The notes: a model not told the origin generated them from the sequence alone. Numbered from the stretch's first letter, positions 8,525-18,199 are shown. The stretch is 64,000 nucleotides of DNA from Iodobacter violaceini (GCF_011601265.1 NZ_JAAOLX010000005.1:310001-374000); one strand, 5' to 3'. A program made the numbers and translations.

Positions 8525-9709
8525 TTAAAAGATACTTTCTGTTTCTTTATGTCGTTGATTTGAATCATCATCGACATAAATCATCGTGGTATTCATATTG
8601 CTATGACGTAAATTACGCATCACATTACGTAACTCAATGCCATGATCCACCTGCCATTTTCCATAAGCATGGCGCAGCCAATGTGGGCTAGCACTGCTCA
8701 CCACCTCGGCCTGCTCCAAACGCCCCTCATTTTTCAGCTCAAGTGCAATGTCTGCCAATACCCCTTTAATGATGCGATATAGCGATTTCCTATCCAAAAT
8801 CATAGGCGTGCGCGTAGACACATTGATGCCAAGGGGCAGTAGCAGAGGTAAACGTGCAATTTTGCTCTGAGTTCCCATTACGCCAAAGCAGACACGGTAT
8901 TCATACAAAATAGGCAATAGCGCGGGAGGGATCGGAACCTCAGCCCGCTTTCCCCCCTTGCCAACAACGCACCAATACCAACGCGTAATATCACCATCTC
9001 GCCGACCGACAAGATCGCCTGAATATGTGGCCACTCCCTCGCTAGATCGCGCACCGACCATAAGATAGAACGCCATAACGAATCGTGCACGAGCCAGCTT
9101 TCTTTTTTCTATGAGAGACACACCATCTGGATAAGTCAGGTTTTTTGAAAAAGCTAAAATCCGTTCGATGATCTCACTCTCAAGCAATCTAGCCCTTACT
9201 GAGGTGCGAGCATCTTGCCCCTGGCTACGCCTTAATTTGCGCGATAAAGCGACTGGATTGCCTTTTAAGTAATTCGCCTCAACAAGGTAACTAAACATGG
9301 ATTGCAGACAAAGCATGGTGTGATGGACTGCTCCTGGCTGAAGCCCATGAACAAACGGTTTCCACTCCGCATGTGTACGAGCTCTTCTTGGCCCGCACCA
9401 TTTAACGGCTGGCTGAGGATCCGCCAAAAAAAGGGTGTACCTTAAAATATCCTCTCGACTGACATCACTAATTCCACGCCAAGTCTCCGCCAACCACAAC
9501 ATGAATCGCTCCGCCTCTTTTCGATAGGAGACTACGGTATTCGGGCTGCCCGTATATTCACTTAACCAACACAGCACGGCTTCGGCATCATTCATTGCAG
9601 AAATTTGAGCAGTCCCAGATGCACGATTTTTCCCATCAGGAATAGGCCAGTGCACGAAAGAGCCTTCAAATATTTTTGGAAAAGTAGGGGCAAGAAGTTC
9701 TGTCATCAT
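8525..9709 (-). CDS. Tyrosine recombinase (phage integrase family)
   Basis: 394 residues. An N-terminal SAM-like core-binding domain (about 45-185) precedes the catalytic domain. The R-H-R-H-Y set is visible: Arg in VGARSSEG, HWLRH, NLRHSNMNTTMIYV with the nucleophilic Tyr. Two insertions make it longer than XerC/D. It overlaps by four bases (ATGA) the KfrA-like gene upstream, so the two are coexpressed. It lies about 55 kb from the tRNA edge, so it need not be the integrase of that boundary; resolution or internal recombination are alternatives. Confidence 0.85.
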   Translation of the reverse strand: MMTELLAPTFPKIFEGSFVHWPIPDGKNRASGTAQISAMNDAEAVLCWLSEYTGSPNTVVSYRKEAERFMLWLAETWRGISDVSREDILRYTLFLADPQPAVKWCGPRRARTHAEWKPFVHGLQPGAVHHTMLCLQSMFSYLVEANYLKGNPVALSRKLRRSQGQDARTSVRARLLESEIIERILAFSKNLTYPDGVSLIEKRKLARARFVMAFYLMVGARSSEGVATYSGDLVGRRDGDITRWYWCVVGKGGKRAEVPIPPALLPILYEYRVCFGVMGTQSKIARLPLLLPLGINVSTRTPMILDRKSLYRIIKGVLADIALELKNEGRLEQAEVVSSASPHWLRHAYGKWQVDHGIELRNVMRNLRHSNMNTTMIYVDDDSNQRHKETESIF

Positions 9710-10365
9710 TCAATCCCGCCCGCAACAGCCCCTGCTATAGGCTTGACAACCAATTGCTCAGCTGCGAGTTCAAGCCGCAGGCACTTCAATTCCAACTCAT
9801 TCCGCCGGATATTGTCTTGCTGAGCCTGCTCATTCATCGCGCTTATCTTTTCTAATGCACCGTCTAACCTGGCTCGTTCATGAGCAAGATCCGAGCTCAG
9901 TTCATTACCACGCTGTGTGGCCAAGGCTAAGTACTGGGTAGATTGCTCAAGTTTATGGCTGTAATCCCGAGCTTCGATTTGTAATTCATCCAGCCTTTTA
10001 CTCATAACAGCCACTTGCTCCTCAGCCGATCGTTTTATTCGTTCTGCCTCATCAAACTGCGCCTGCAATTTTTCATGAGTGATCACAGAGGCTGAATGCA
10101 GTGCAGCGTCCCACACAGCTAAAATTGGTGCGATTAGAGGACTAGGGAGAGGGGGCTGCTGTAGTTGCTGAGACACACGCAACCCAAGAGACTCTTTCCA
10201 TTCATTCAGCACGCCTTGCAGCACTGTATTAGATCCTGAGTTACCCAAAAGCTGACGCAACTTTGTGATGCTTGAGGGTAATTCATGCTGCTTAAAAAAC
10301 ATATCATCTAAAATAGCCGCGGCTTTAGAGCGTGTATTAGTGAGTTCTAGTTCTGGATTAGGCAT
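9706..10365 (-). CDS. KfrA-like DNA-binding coiled-coil protein
   Basis: 219 residues. The N-terminal domain (about 10-70) matches the KfrA_N pattern SSITKLRQLLGNSGSNTVLQ...WKE, a helix-turn-helix used by plasmid KfrA proteins. A long coiled coil follows (about 95-205; repeated EQ/ER heptads). KfrA-type proteins autoregulate and help plasmid stability. It overlaps both neighbours by a few bases, forming a three-gene unit with the tyrosine recombinase; such DNA-binding/recombinase pairs recur on mobile elements. Confidence 0.65.
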   Translation of the reverse strand: MPNPELELTNTRSKAAAILDDMFFKQHELPSSITKLRQLLGNSGSNTVLQGVLNEWKESLGLRVSQQLQQPPLPSPLIAPILAVWDAALHSASVITHEKLQAQFDEAERIKRSAEEQVAVMSKRLDELQIEARDYSHKLEQSTQYLALATQRGNELSSDLAHERARLDGALEKISAMNEQAQQDNIRRNELELKCLRLELAAEQLVVKPIAGAVAGGIE

Positions 10366-10795
10366 GGGTCACGACTTTAGAGAATTGAGAAGTTCCAGCA
10401 TTTTTTAATTGGCTCTGTTCAATAACATCCAACATCGCATAGAGCAGAGTTTCTTCAGGAAGAAAACGCCATTGATTACATAAGTTCACAACCGCCTTTC
10501 CCATTAAATAATCTGTATTTTCATCATAAACAAAAAAACCATTTTGTTTGTACTGTGCATGTAATTCAAAAAGTATTGATTTCAGATCATCTAAAGATTT
10601 TCTGCGTAATAAAGGCAGATGTGTGTTTTTCCTGATTTTTTCCGTAACATTAAAACATAGAAGTATTTTATCAAAGTGAGCTGGCCCCATTTGCCCACTC
10701 GAATACATTTCTAAGGCCATAAAAATAGGAACAACCAAATTATTGTATAATTCAGAAGAAATAATCTTTTTTTGTTTTTTCTTAAATGGATTCAT
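10358..10795 (-). CDS. Hypothetical protein (145 aa), first gene of recombinase unit
   Basis: Begins with a basic tail (NPFKKKQKKI) followed by all-helical sequence without membrane segments. The end overlaps the KfrA-like start by eight bases. Unknown; perhaps an accessory DNA-binding factor of the recombinase operon. Confidence 0.5.
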   Translation of the reverse strand: MNPFKKKQKKIISSELYNNLVVPIFMALEMYSSGQMGPAHFDKILLCFNVTEKIRKNTHLPLLRRKSLDDLKSILFELHAQYKQNGFFVYDENTDYLMGKAVVNLCNQWRFLPEETLLYAMLDVIEQSQLKNAGTSQFSKVVTHA

Positions 10796-10845
10796 TTTGC
10801 TCTTAAACCACTATTCAGAATGTTATTAATATAGAAAAAAACCAA

Positions 10846-11652
10846 TTATAAACAAGCACTAGGCAGAGCAAAAGGGTAGTGCTTGCTTAAAATATCATTG
10901 AGTTTATCAATTAAATTTTTCTGCAAAAAAACAATATGCGCCGTGCCTTTTTTAAACCAGCGAACAGAGAAAAAATCATTCTGAAAGAATCTTTGCCCAC
11001 TCCTTTCTTGATTCCCAATCAAGTAGCTCATTGCATGCCGATGATCTGGTTCTGGCCGATTACATAGTTTACAAAAAATTCTCATTAAATCATCCAACTT
11101 ATTTGTTGCTTCACTTCTAATATAAAGAGATTTTCCACACATAGTAGAGCTAAAGTAGTTAATTATTATTTTATTCCCAAACTTGAAGGGCTGATTAGTT
11201 TTATGGTCCCACGACAAATTCTTGAATAATTGAATCACACCACGTTCTAACATTTCCTGCCTTTGAGCATAAAGAGAATTAAATGTGGACTCAATCGCAT
11301 TTCTATCTAGGGGAACAACAACTCCTTTTCGTAATTGATCCTCCCACTGCTCACGAGCGGAGCTATCCATAAACGAACGAATTCCAGATTCATTCATCAA
11401 ATAACGCCAACCATTAATATCCAACACCCTAATCAGTGACTCAACCCCACATTCCAGTAAGCGATGCTGGCTTGGCATATGATTCGAATACTTAGACTCT
11501 AAAACTAGCAAATCTGATAAGTCCCCCAAATGAGCTTCACCTGCCAACTCAGCGGCTTCGCAAAGCAGACGATGCGCCTCTGTTAAGCGCTCAATCACAG
11601 CGCTACGCTGTAGCAGCATTTTTTCAAGACTCACACTAGGAATTAAGTTCAT
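10846..11652 (-). CDS. DUF4942 domain protein
   Basis: 268 residues. The central signature, with QRQEMLERGVIQLFKNLSWD followed by HKTNQPFKFGNKI (about residues 128-160), and the preceding WRYLMNESGIRSFMDSSARE match what I know of DUF4942. This family is common on ICEs and plasmids, sometimes fused to methyltransferase-like domains. Biochemical function is unknown. The upstream gene ends exactly one base before this start, so they are cotranscribed. Confidence 0.7.
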   Translation of the reverse strand: MNLIPSVSLEKMLLQRSAVIERLTEAHRLLCEAAELAGEAHLGDLSDLLVLESKYSNHMPSQHRLLECGVESLIRVLDINGWRYLMNESGIRSFMDSSAREQWEDQLRKGVVVPLDRNAIESTFNSLYAQRQEMLERGVIQLFKNLSWDHKTNQPFKFGNKIIINYFSSTMCGKSLYIRSEATNKLDDLMRIFCKLCNRPEPDHRHAMSYLIGNQERSGQRFFQNDFFSVRWFKKGTAHIVFLQKNLIDKLNDILSKHYPFALPSACL

Positions 11653-11949
11653 TTAGCGTTGCACCAAGCAATTACTTTGCGACAAAGATGAGGAGGTCAT
11701 CCAGGCAATCAAATTCGCCGGAGGATCCGCAGGCAAAGAGCACCAGCAGAGCACATCGCGGCTCACATCCAACCCATCAGAATTATCTTCAACCCACCGA
11801 ACAAAATGCGGATCGTCTTCGTCTGGACAGCTGCATATCACAACCGTTTTTCTGCCTCCTTTCAAAAAAGCCAACACGGGCTTTGACTGTGGCCACCCGT
11901 ATAAATTTTCTGACAACAGAGGTAGCACTCCAGTTGATTCCCACGCCAT
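11653..11949 (-). CDS. Small hypothetical protein (98 aa)
   Basis: Soluble, acidic middle (CSCPDEDDPHFVRW). Directly abuts the DUF4942 gene. No family recognised. Confidence 0.5.
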   Translation of the reverse strand: MAWESTGVLPLLSENLYGWPQSKPVLAFLKGGRKTVVICSCPDEDDPHFVRWVEDNSDGLDVSRDVLCWCSLPADPPANLIAWMTSSSLSQSNCLVQR

Positions 11950-12246
11950 AAAATTATTCCTTTTAGACCATCAATCTTTAAAACCACTTGGTTTGAAGCA
12001 AAACTCATTCGCTTTGCAATACAAATACAGAATACAGCATGTTTTTTTGCACACAATGGGCAAAGAAGGCCAAAAAGCCATAGATGTAAAAATAAATGAA
12101 TTATTGTGTAATTCATGCATATTTACATGAATTGATTTATCAATGCCCCATAACGATTATTATGGGACATTTGAGTATGAATTAATCCTGTCACGTTACG
12201 CACTTAGTCACAATACAGACAATGAAAAACTATTAGATATCAGCGT

Positions 12247-12286
12247 AAAAAAAGCCCAACCAATTAAGGTTGGGCTTTTTTTTCTT
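12247..12286 (-). terminator. Bidirectional intrinsic terminator
   Basis: AGCCCAACC/GGTTGGGCT stem with a six-base loop; A-run on one side and T-run on the other. It ends the minus-strand gene at 12322 and could also stop plus-strand transcripts. Confidence 0.9.
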
Positions 12287-12321
12287 GAATTTAGCCTCAC
12301 ATAAAATAAAATTAAGACCGG

Positions 12322-12762
12322 TTAGCTCTGACCGAACATTTGCACAAGTTTGCTTAACTCTCGTTTTGATTGTTCGCTTTGAACTCTAGTCTCCATGCTA
12401 CTTATTTCATTAAGATACTGCAGGCCCAGCAACGTGGTTGCACCGCCAAACATTTTCTCACACACATCCTTCAGTGAAGCATAGGTAGAAACAGCATCTC
12501 GCTCCTTTATTGAGGAATTAAGCACCGCGTCGTTAAGCCCAGATAAATAGCTTTCCATAATCCCACAAACTTTTCTTACTCGAAATTCATTCTGCTCTTC
12601 TGTGCAATTCGCACCTAAATCAGCAACTACAGGCATTACGAAAAAATTACGATACTCCTGCTCAGGCATAATCACCTCATGTTCGTTTGAATCTTGAAAA
12701 CTAATCATCAGACCATGCGTAAATGGGGTGGCAGAAAAAAAATTTAAAACATTCTCAGTCAT
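12322..12762 (-). CDS. Hypothetical protein (146 aa)
   Basis: All-helical, acidic, no membrane segment; the C-terminus ends ELSKLVQMFGQS. Single-gene unit closed by a terminator. Not recognised. Confidence 0.5.
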   Translation of the reverse strand: MTENVLNFFSATPFTHGLMISFQDSNEHEVIMPEQEYRNFFVMPVVADLGANCTEEQNEFRVRKVCGIMESYLSGLNDAVLNSSIKERDAVSTYASLKDVCEKMFGGATTLLGLQYLNEISSMETRVQSEQSKRELSKLVQMFGQS

Positions 12763-12931
12763 AATTATTTCCTTCTTTATTCTTGTTTAGACGGTAAAAA
12801 TTAGCATTACGATTAATCACCTAACACTCTCCTCAACGCCTCCCTGCTGGAGGTATAACTCGGCGTTCAGTGACACTGTTTCATCTGGTAATAAACCCCA
12901 ATAATTCGGTGGCCATTCTCGATGAATGCTT

Positions 12932-15577
12932 TTAGCGCTTGCGTAGCCCCAAGGTATTCATTCCCTCCATTAAGGCAACCAGTTGCTCAACCACCCCTTC
13001 ATCAAAGTCCTCCCGGTCCTGTTCCTCGTGAGTGCCTTTGTTCAAGTACTGCCATAGCATGGTCTGCTCAGGTATTCCGAGAATCAGCGCCAATGCATCC
13101 AACAAAGGCTGTTTATCGCCATGCTCGAATGTGCGCGCACCATTCAGTCTTACGCGAAGACCTTCGCACAAATTTCGTAGCGAGGGTTGATCTCCGACAC
13201 CTCCCAACTGGACACTGATTACACCTAGGTCAAAATGCCCAAGCCATCGCCATATTTTGTTAGCGAGCATTTCTAACGCCTGTCTGCATGGCTGAAGAGC
13301 CCCGCGATGGTCTCCTCGGTTAACGGCGGCCCTAGCTATAATTAGGTAAGCTTGCGGCGGCAAATCCCGCAAGACACGCGGATGATGATCCCCGGAGTGA
13401 TGACGAAATGTGTAAGACACCCACTGCGCACGATCAACATTGTTCTGAATGTCCTTTATGAATTCATTGCTGTGGCAGGTCACGAGGATCTGCGTATTGG
13501 CAAAGCGCTCATTCTGGAACAAAGCCTCCCGAATTCCCTGTTTATGCTCATGGTCGATAGCATTGATCGCATCATCGAAGATCACTGTAGGCGCTTGGAT
13601 GTGAGAAGCTTTTGCCAACAGGATGGCCAACCCAAGGCACCGGACATGTCCCTCACTCAGAACTTGGAGTGCATCAACACGCACTTGTGGAGAGCCTATG
13701 AAACTCAACTCGATACGACCGTCTCCGGTAACAGGCAGGTGTAGTGCAGCCAGCTTATCTACTGCAACATCCCGGACGTTGAACTCGTTGTACAGCTCCA
13801 TGGCCAAGTTGTTCAAACCTGCCATCAACGTTCCTGGCAACCCAGAGCGGTAATGCCGAAGCAGGCTCAAGAACTCATTGTAGGCGACTTGAATTCTTGT
13901 CTCCGCTGCAATGCGTGCCTCCTCCTCCGCGACTGCCTCGATCAGTGCAGCGTTCTGCAATTCAAAAGCATTGATACGCTGACGAGCCTCTGCAATGGCT
14001 GCACAGGCATGTTGGCGTCGAGTAACATGTTGAGTTAGTACTATATGCGCCTCGGAAAGTCGATCCCGCTCAGCTATTAGTTGCGCACGCTGCTCAAGAT
14101 TTTGCTGAGTAGCGGCATCCGTCTCCTCCAACTGAAGTGCGTAGTTGACCGCCTGCTGTGACAGTGATGCGCCTCCAGCAACAGGGGTGTACCCTACCTT
14201 CCACCATGCCGTTCCGGGTTGAACACTTGGATTTGCTAGATAGCGAAAAACTTCATGCTCACTATCGACCGTAGCTCCAACGCGCTGGGAAAAATTGGCG
14301 AAGAATGCTTGCAATTTATCTGAGGCGATCCGCCGCTGATCAACAGCAGCTTGGTGCCGCTGCTTGAGCTGAGTTAGTGCCCGCAGGTGTTCCAGACCCT
14401 GTACAGCCTTTACAAAAGGATTAGCATGGACATGCTGCTCCCCTACAATTGCAGTCTCGCATGCTGGGCAATGATCAGGAGAAAGATCCTGCAACCCAAG
14501 AACTGAAGTGTAGAGTTCTTGGTATGCGGTACCATCCTGCTGCAATGCCAACTGACCTGCAAGCACCTCAACGAGCTCGTGAGCCTCATCTGCAGCACAA
14601 AATGCGGAAAGAAAATCCTGCTGCCGGATACCGTACAGGGATGGCGCAGGTTTGTTCAATATTTCTCTCAAAGCCTGCAATCGACCTGGGACCTCCGTAG
14701 AACCCACCGCCTGTTGCAACTGCGCATACGTCCATCCGGACTGAAAAGCTTCAGCGTACTCCCGCTCAACCTGATCGAATGCAGCGATAGAGACCGCTTC
14801 ACCAGCAAGCAGTTCGGTATCATGAGCGATTGCTTGGCGTCTGCGTGTAAGCTCCTGACCTTGCTCTGGCAGAAGCGAGAGCTGCGCATCAATCGATTCA
14901 TTAAACTGACTTACGAACTCGTTGAAGTCGTCCATACCGAATAGCGCGGCTATCAGCTCGGTTTTCTGACCGGCAGGTTTTGCAGCAATCCTAGAAAAGG
15001 AGTCAATGCGGTTTTTCTCAATAAAGCAAAAACGATACGCATCGGCGTCCACCTGAACAACAACTCGCTGACCTTGTGCGTTCAATGCCGTCAGTTGAGG
15101 AGGTATAAATCGACCTTCATGGATATTGCGTAAGTACTGAGCGGCATCAATCCGCTTTTGCGCCCCCTCATCTACAGCTCCGAGCAGGGCAAACTCAAGC
15201 GCCTCGCAAAGACTGGTCTTACCGCTGCCATTGGGGCCATAAAACAACACAATGCGTCGTGTAAGATCAAACTCCTCTGTGTTCCGAAACCCCCGGAATG
15301 GTCCAAGCGAGAGATGGGACAGACTCTGCCAACCCCATCCCGCCCCAGTCGCTATGGAATTCAGCTGAGGTTGCCCCGGATCAATAGCGGTGAACTGCTG
15401 GCGCACAAGATCAACCAAATATACCGACCGTTGGCTCCTATTACGGGTAGTTGCACTGACACTTGAAAAGTTGTCCAACACTAGCCGTCCAAAACGGCGG
15501 ACATCTTCTGGCACCTCTCCGTCAGGTCGATGAAGCCATTGAATGAAATGCTGATAGTCGTGTTCTGCTGACGCCAT
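12932..15577 (-). CDS. RloC-like SMC/Rad50-type ATPase with zinc hook and putative anticodon-nuclease C-terminus
   Basis: Start at 15577 is preferred over 15601 because GGGGAGGT lies five bases before it, giving 881 residues. In order: Walker A GPNGSGKTS (about 114-122), coiled coil, CPAC zinc-hook motif (about 370), second coiled coil, ABC signature LSEGHVRCLG, Walker B TVIFDDAINAID. A C-terminal domain carries R-x3-E (CRQALE, about 765-769) and a His in LNKGTHEEQ (about 850). RloC proteins combine a Rad50-like ATPase with a zinc hook and a PrrC-type Arg-Glu-His nuclease that cuts tRNA anticodon loops after phage attack. The architecture fits; nuclease activity is inferred. The gene is markedly GC-richer than its neighbours, suggesting recent transfer. 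Confidence 0.7.
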   Translation of the reverse strand: MASAEHDYQHFIQWLHRPDGEVPEDVRRFGRLVLDNFSSVSATTRNRSQRSVYLVDLVRQQFTAIDPGQPQLNSIATGAGWGWQSLSHLSLGPFRGFRNTEEFDLTRRIVLFYGPNGSGKTSLCEALEFALLGAVDEGAQKRIDAAQYLRNIHEGRFIPPQLTALNAQGQRVVVQVDADAYRFCFIEKNRIDSFSRIAAKPAGQKTELIAALFGMDDFNEFVSQFNESIDAQLSLLPEQGQELTRRRQAIAHDTELLAGEAVSIAAFDQVEREYAEAFQSGWTYAQLQQAVGSTEVPGRLQALREILNKPAPSLYGIRQQDFLSAFCAADEAHELVEVLAGQLALQQDGTAYQELYTSVLGLQDLSPDHCPACETAIVGEQHVHANPFVKAVQGLEHLRALTQLKQRHQAAVDQRRIASDKLQAFFANFSQRVGATVDSEHEVFRYLANPSVQPGTAWWKVGYTPVAGGASLSQQAVNYALQLEETDAATQQNLEQRAQLIAERDRLSEAHIVLTQHVTRRQHACAAIAEARQRINAFELQNAALIEAVAEEEARIAAETRIQVAYNEFLSLLRHYRSGLPGTLMAGLNNLAMELYNEFNVRDVAVDKLAALHLPVTGDGRIELSFIGSPQVRVDALQVLSEGHVRCLGLAILLAKASHIQAPTVIFDDAINAIDHEHKQGIREALFQNERFANTQILVTCHSNEFIKDIQNNVDRAQWVSYTFRHHSGDHHPRVLRDLPPQAYLIIARAAVNRGDHRGALQPCRQALEMLANKIWRWLGHFDLGVISVQLGGVGDQPSLRNLCEGLRVRLNGARTFEHGDKQPLLDALALILGIPEQTMLWQYLNKGTHEEQDREDFDEGVVEQLVALMEGMNTLGLRKR

Positions 15578-15601
15578 CCCTACCTCCCCTGTATCCAGCA
15601 T

Positions 15602-15621
15602 GACTGTGATCGGTCACAGTC
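15602..15621. promoter_or_regulatory. Palindromic operator before the RloC-like gene
   Basis: GACTGTGA and TCACAGTC form a perfect eight-base inverted repeat with a four-base spacer, 25 bases upstream of the preferred start. The likely role is a repressor site controlling the ATPase gene. Confidence 0.5.
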
Positions 15622-15834
15622 TTAATTGGCTTAATTCATTATCTCATGAGCAATCAGCAACCAAATAGCTAATCCCTTTCACGCGCAGCATGCACACCTC
15701 TTGGCGTCGGCTTTGTAATGCTGTCTTTAATAAACGGAGAGCCAAAGGTTATGGCCATCAGCGATATAAGCCCCCCAGTGGCGAGTCTTTCTCGGCATTT
15801 ACCAATACACCAAGCAACCAAATAACTCCTTAAA
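15622..15834. other. Short intergenic region without a gene
   Basis: Nothing coding is convincing here. TAGCTAATCCC and the CCAAATAACTCC/TTATTTGGTTGC repeats (about 15658-15670 and 15818-15845) form a loose hairpin at the right edge. Confidence 0.4.
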
Positions 15835-16026
15835 TTATTTGGTTGCTTGATCTCTGCTACCGCGAACTAAACCAAGATCATGCATATAAGGATGGCAAGG
15901 TACATCGGCATGTTGCAATTCACATTTACGGCAAATGGTGTCCCAGAACATATCGCCTTTGCTTTGCCGCATCTCTCGCCAATTTTGCAGACGCTCTTGC
16001 GTAATGCAGCATTGTGCCTCGAACAT
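15835..16026 (-). CDS. Small Cys/His-rich protein (63 aa), candidate
   Basis: Product contains CRKC and a downstream CHPYMH, suggesting a small zinc site. WREMRQSKGDMFWDTI is unlike random translation. The ribosome binding site is weak. A plus-strand frame over the same bases is judged a shadow. Confidence 0.45.
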   Translation of the reverse strand: MFEAQCCITQERLQNWREMRQSKGDMFWDTICRKCELQHADVPCHPYMHDLGLVRGSRDQATK

Positions 16027-16105
16027 CAACAGAGATACGTCTATTCGAACTCATTTTTTCATCCAATCAATTAAAAAAATTACTTTTGATTAAATATCAC
16101 TCAAT

Positions 16106-16783
16106 TTACTCCTGTATGCTATCAATAATTATAAAAGCATTATTTAAACCAACCCTATTAATAAAGTGCTCCCCTAGTACCATAGGTTTATAATTAAAAT
16201 TCGGAGTGCTTAATTTTTCTGGTGGGCCATAGACAACAGTACCAATCAATTCTGGTTTGTTATTGACTTTACCAAAACTGGTCATAAAGGATACGTCTAA
16301 TATTTCCATGCTAGGCAATGTTAACCATACATGCAAATTTGCAGCACAATTCCCATTATGTCCCATTGGGGAATTAAGTAATGTAGCAATCTCTGCTTCA
16401 GTCATTTTATAGTAATCGAAATTAGGGTAATCCTCAATATAACCAATAGTTAAAACCAAAGGAACTCCAAAATGCTCTTCTAAAAAATTTTTTATAAATA
16501 TATTAATTCTCCAGCATTGCCCAGCTACATCGTCAGCACGAATATTATTTTCAATAAAAAATTCACTAAGAACCTGAGCTAGTTTTGAGGCACTTTCCAT
16601 ATCAGACAAAAAAGTTTGTTTTTTAAAGGATATAGAGTCAACTTCAAGCCCAAAATTTATTGTCCGTTCTCTCGCCTCAATAAACGTCCGGTGATAATCC
16701 CCTGGATATGCTACATTTTTATCAGAATATTTTTTAATAAACGCACTTTTCAACTTTTTCAATAGAAACACAATCAACTCCAA
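16106..16783 (-). CDS. Hypothetical protein with Cys-His-Asp triad, transglutaminase/papain-like
   Basis: 225 residues. AGQCWRINIFI places Cys90 at a helix start, NLHVWLTLP gives His151 in a strand, and EILDVSF gives Asp163. This order and spacing are those of transglutaminase-like and related cysteine peptidase/deamidase folds. The first about 20 residues are hydrophobic/basic. No partner or immunity gene is recognised, though three small unknown genes follow upstream. Assignment rests on the triad only; an amidase, protease or inactive relative are all possible. Confidence 0.45.
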   Translation of the reverse strand: MELIVFLLKKLKSAFIKKYSDKNVAYPGDYHRTFIEARERTINFGLEVDSISFKKQTFLSDMESASKLAQVLSEFFIENNIRADDVAGQCWRINIFIKNFLEEHFGVPLVLTIGYIEDYPNFDYYKMTEAEIATLLNSPMGHNGNCAANLHVWLTLPSMEILDVSFMTSFGKVNNKPELIGTVVYGPPEKLSTPNFNYKPMVLGEHFINRVGLNNAFIIIDSIQE

Positions 16784-16883
16784 TTAAATAAACAACAATT
16801 TCAAAAACAAACAAAACCAAATTAAAATAGTAAATTTCAATATATTTTTATCAATCCTATACACTAACCAATTCCGTATAAAT

Positions 16884-17363
16884 TCATTTAACAATTTCAA
16901 ACACAATATCAGATAGCAGCCCTGAATCCCGCTGATGTTCGCACAAGGCTCCCCAGCTGAGCGAGTTGGCAATCACATCCCAATCCTCGTGACGATCGAT
17001 CAACTGCGTGAGCGGCGCATTATTAGTAGCCCATTCATCAAGCATACTTTTTATAACATCCTTAGCAGCAAAAACCATTGAGTTCGCCGAACGTGACCAT
17101 GACCTATTGCTACCAAGCCCATTTATCCATTGGCAGATAAGCAGGTTAGTAAGCCGATCGTTGGCGTATACTTCGGCCCAAGCATTATACTCAACTCGAA
17201 TACAAGGAAAATCTGAGAGGATTTTATCTGCATAGTTATAAGAGATCCCGTCAGCGCTTGAGCCGTAAGCCACACTGGCGCAATGCTTAGCAAGTTTACT
17301 CCGCTCACTCTTATTCATCAGATTCATTGCTATTTTTAAGATGGTAGCGTTCTTCCTCGCCAT
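16884..17363 (-). CDS. Hypothetical protein (159 aa)
   Basis: Soluble and helical, with many Trp in the second half (LDEWATNN, HEDWDVIANSLSWGALCEHQ). Separated from the triad protein by an AT-rich gap of about 100 bases. Not recognised. Confidence 0.5.
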   Translation of the reverse strand: MARKNATILKIAMNLMNKSERSKLAKHCASVAYGSSADGISYNYADKILSDFPCIRVEYNAWAEVYANDRLTNLLICQWINGLGSNRSWSRSANSMVFAAKDVIKSMLDEWATNNAPLTQLIDRHEDWDVIANSLSWGALCEHQRDSGLLSDIVFEIVK

Positions 17364-17385
17364 TCCAACTTGTGGAAATTGAAAT

Positions 17386-17721
17386 TCAATTATTATTTTT
17401 TATCATTGATATATTTCTAAATTTTAAATTATCAACAGATCTATACATTTTCCCATAGTGTAAGCACCCTGATGAATTTAAGTAACTCTTTCCATTTTCT
17501 CCTAAATGGATCTGATCTAATTCAAACTCATAATCAGTTAAATTTATTTCTTTAGAGTGAACCCATTCCATTAAAGTTTTTGAATTTCTTCCATCAACCA
17601 ATCTATAGTAACCATCTTTTCTACCAAAACGCTTAACAAGCCAAATTGCAAGCCATGCCCAGGGAACAGAAAATACTAGCTTTGAATCTGCATAATCATT
17701 GAATACACGAAAACGTTGCAT
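17386..17721 (-). CDS. Hypothetical protein (111 aa)
   Basis: An amphipathic hydrophobic stretch near the N-terminus (VFSVPWAWLAIWLVKRF) may be membrane-associated; the rest is polar and beta-rich. No family recognised. Confidence 0.5.
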   Translation of the reverse strand: MQRFRVFNDYADSKLVFSVPWAWLAIWLVKRFGRKDGYYRLVDGRNSKTLMEWVHSKEINLTDYEFELDQIHLGENGKSYLNSSGCLHYGKMYRSVDNLKFRNISMIKNNN

Positions 17722-17833
17722 ACTATGCCCCTATAGTTTAAAAGTTAAAAAATATTTACAAATATAAAAACCATATTTTACATTTATTTCTACAATTCAA
17801 AAGCAAGAAGACATCTATAGTCACCAACCAAAT

Positions 17834-17873
17834 GAAAATGCCCCAAAAATTCATAAAGAATTATTGGGGCATG
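17834..17873 (-). terminator. Intrinsic terminator
   Basis: ATGCCCCAA/TTGGGGCAT outer stem extended by ATTC/GAAT, with a T-rich tail on the minus strand. Downstream of the small gene at 17908. Confidence 0.65.
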
Positions 17874-17907
17874 TAAATCATATAAACATAAATGGTTTCA
17901 ATCATAT

Positions 17908-18096
17908 TCAAATCACTTTGAATTGAACTACTTCCTTCACCTCAAACTGTGATCCATAGACAAGACACCATTCTGACTTAGCATCAATTTGATGTTTCCG
18001 AGTAACAGAAAGCCCTTGGTCACGACACGTCCAGCCATCATTGCTAAACTTCACGGTTACAACCAATCCAGCTTCACTAGACGAAACAAGTGACAT
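17908..18096 (-). CDS. Small hypothetical protein (62 aa)
   Basis: Beta-strand pattern (LVVTVKFSNDGWTCRDQG) followed by CLVYGSQFEVKEVVQFKV. Possibly a small OB- or SH3-like fold. It lies between ssb and a terminator, so it could be the last gene of the recombination operon. Confidence 0.45.
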   Translation of the reverse strand: MSLVSSSEAGLVVTVKFSNDGWTCRDQGLSVTRKHQIDAKSEWCLVYGSQFEVKEVVQFKVI

Positions 18097-18199
18097 TTTA
18101 TTTCTCGAATGTTATTGAACATGCAGGATAACCAACCTCGAAAGGTTGATTACCATGCTTTTATATTAATTTCACTTAACTTTCTAAATTAGTAAGTTT

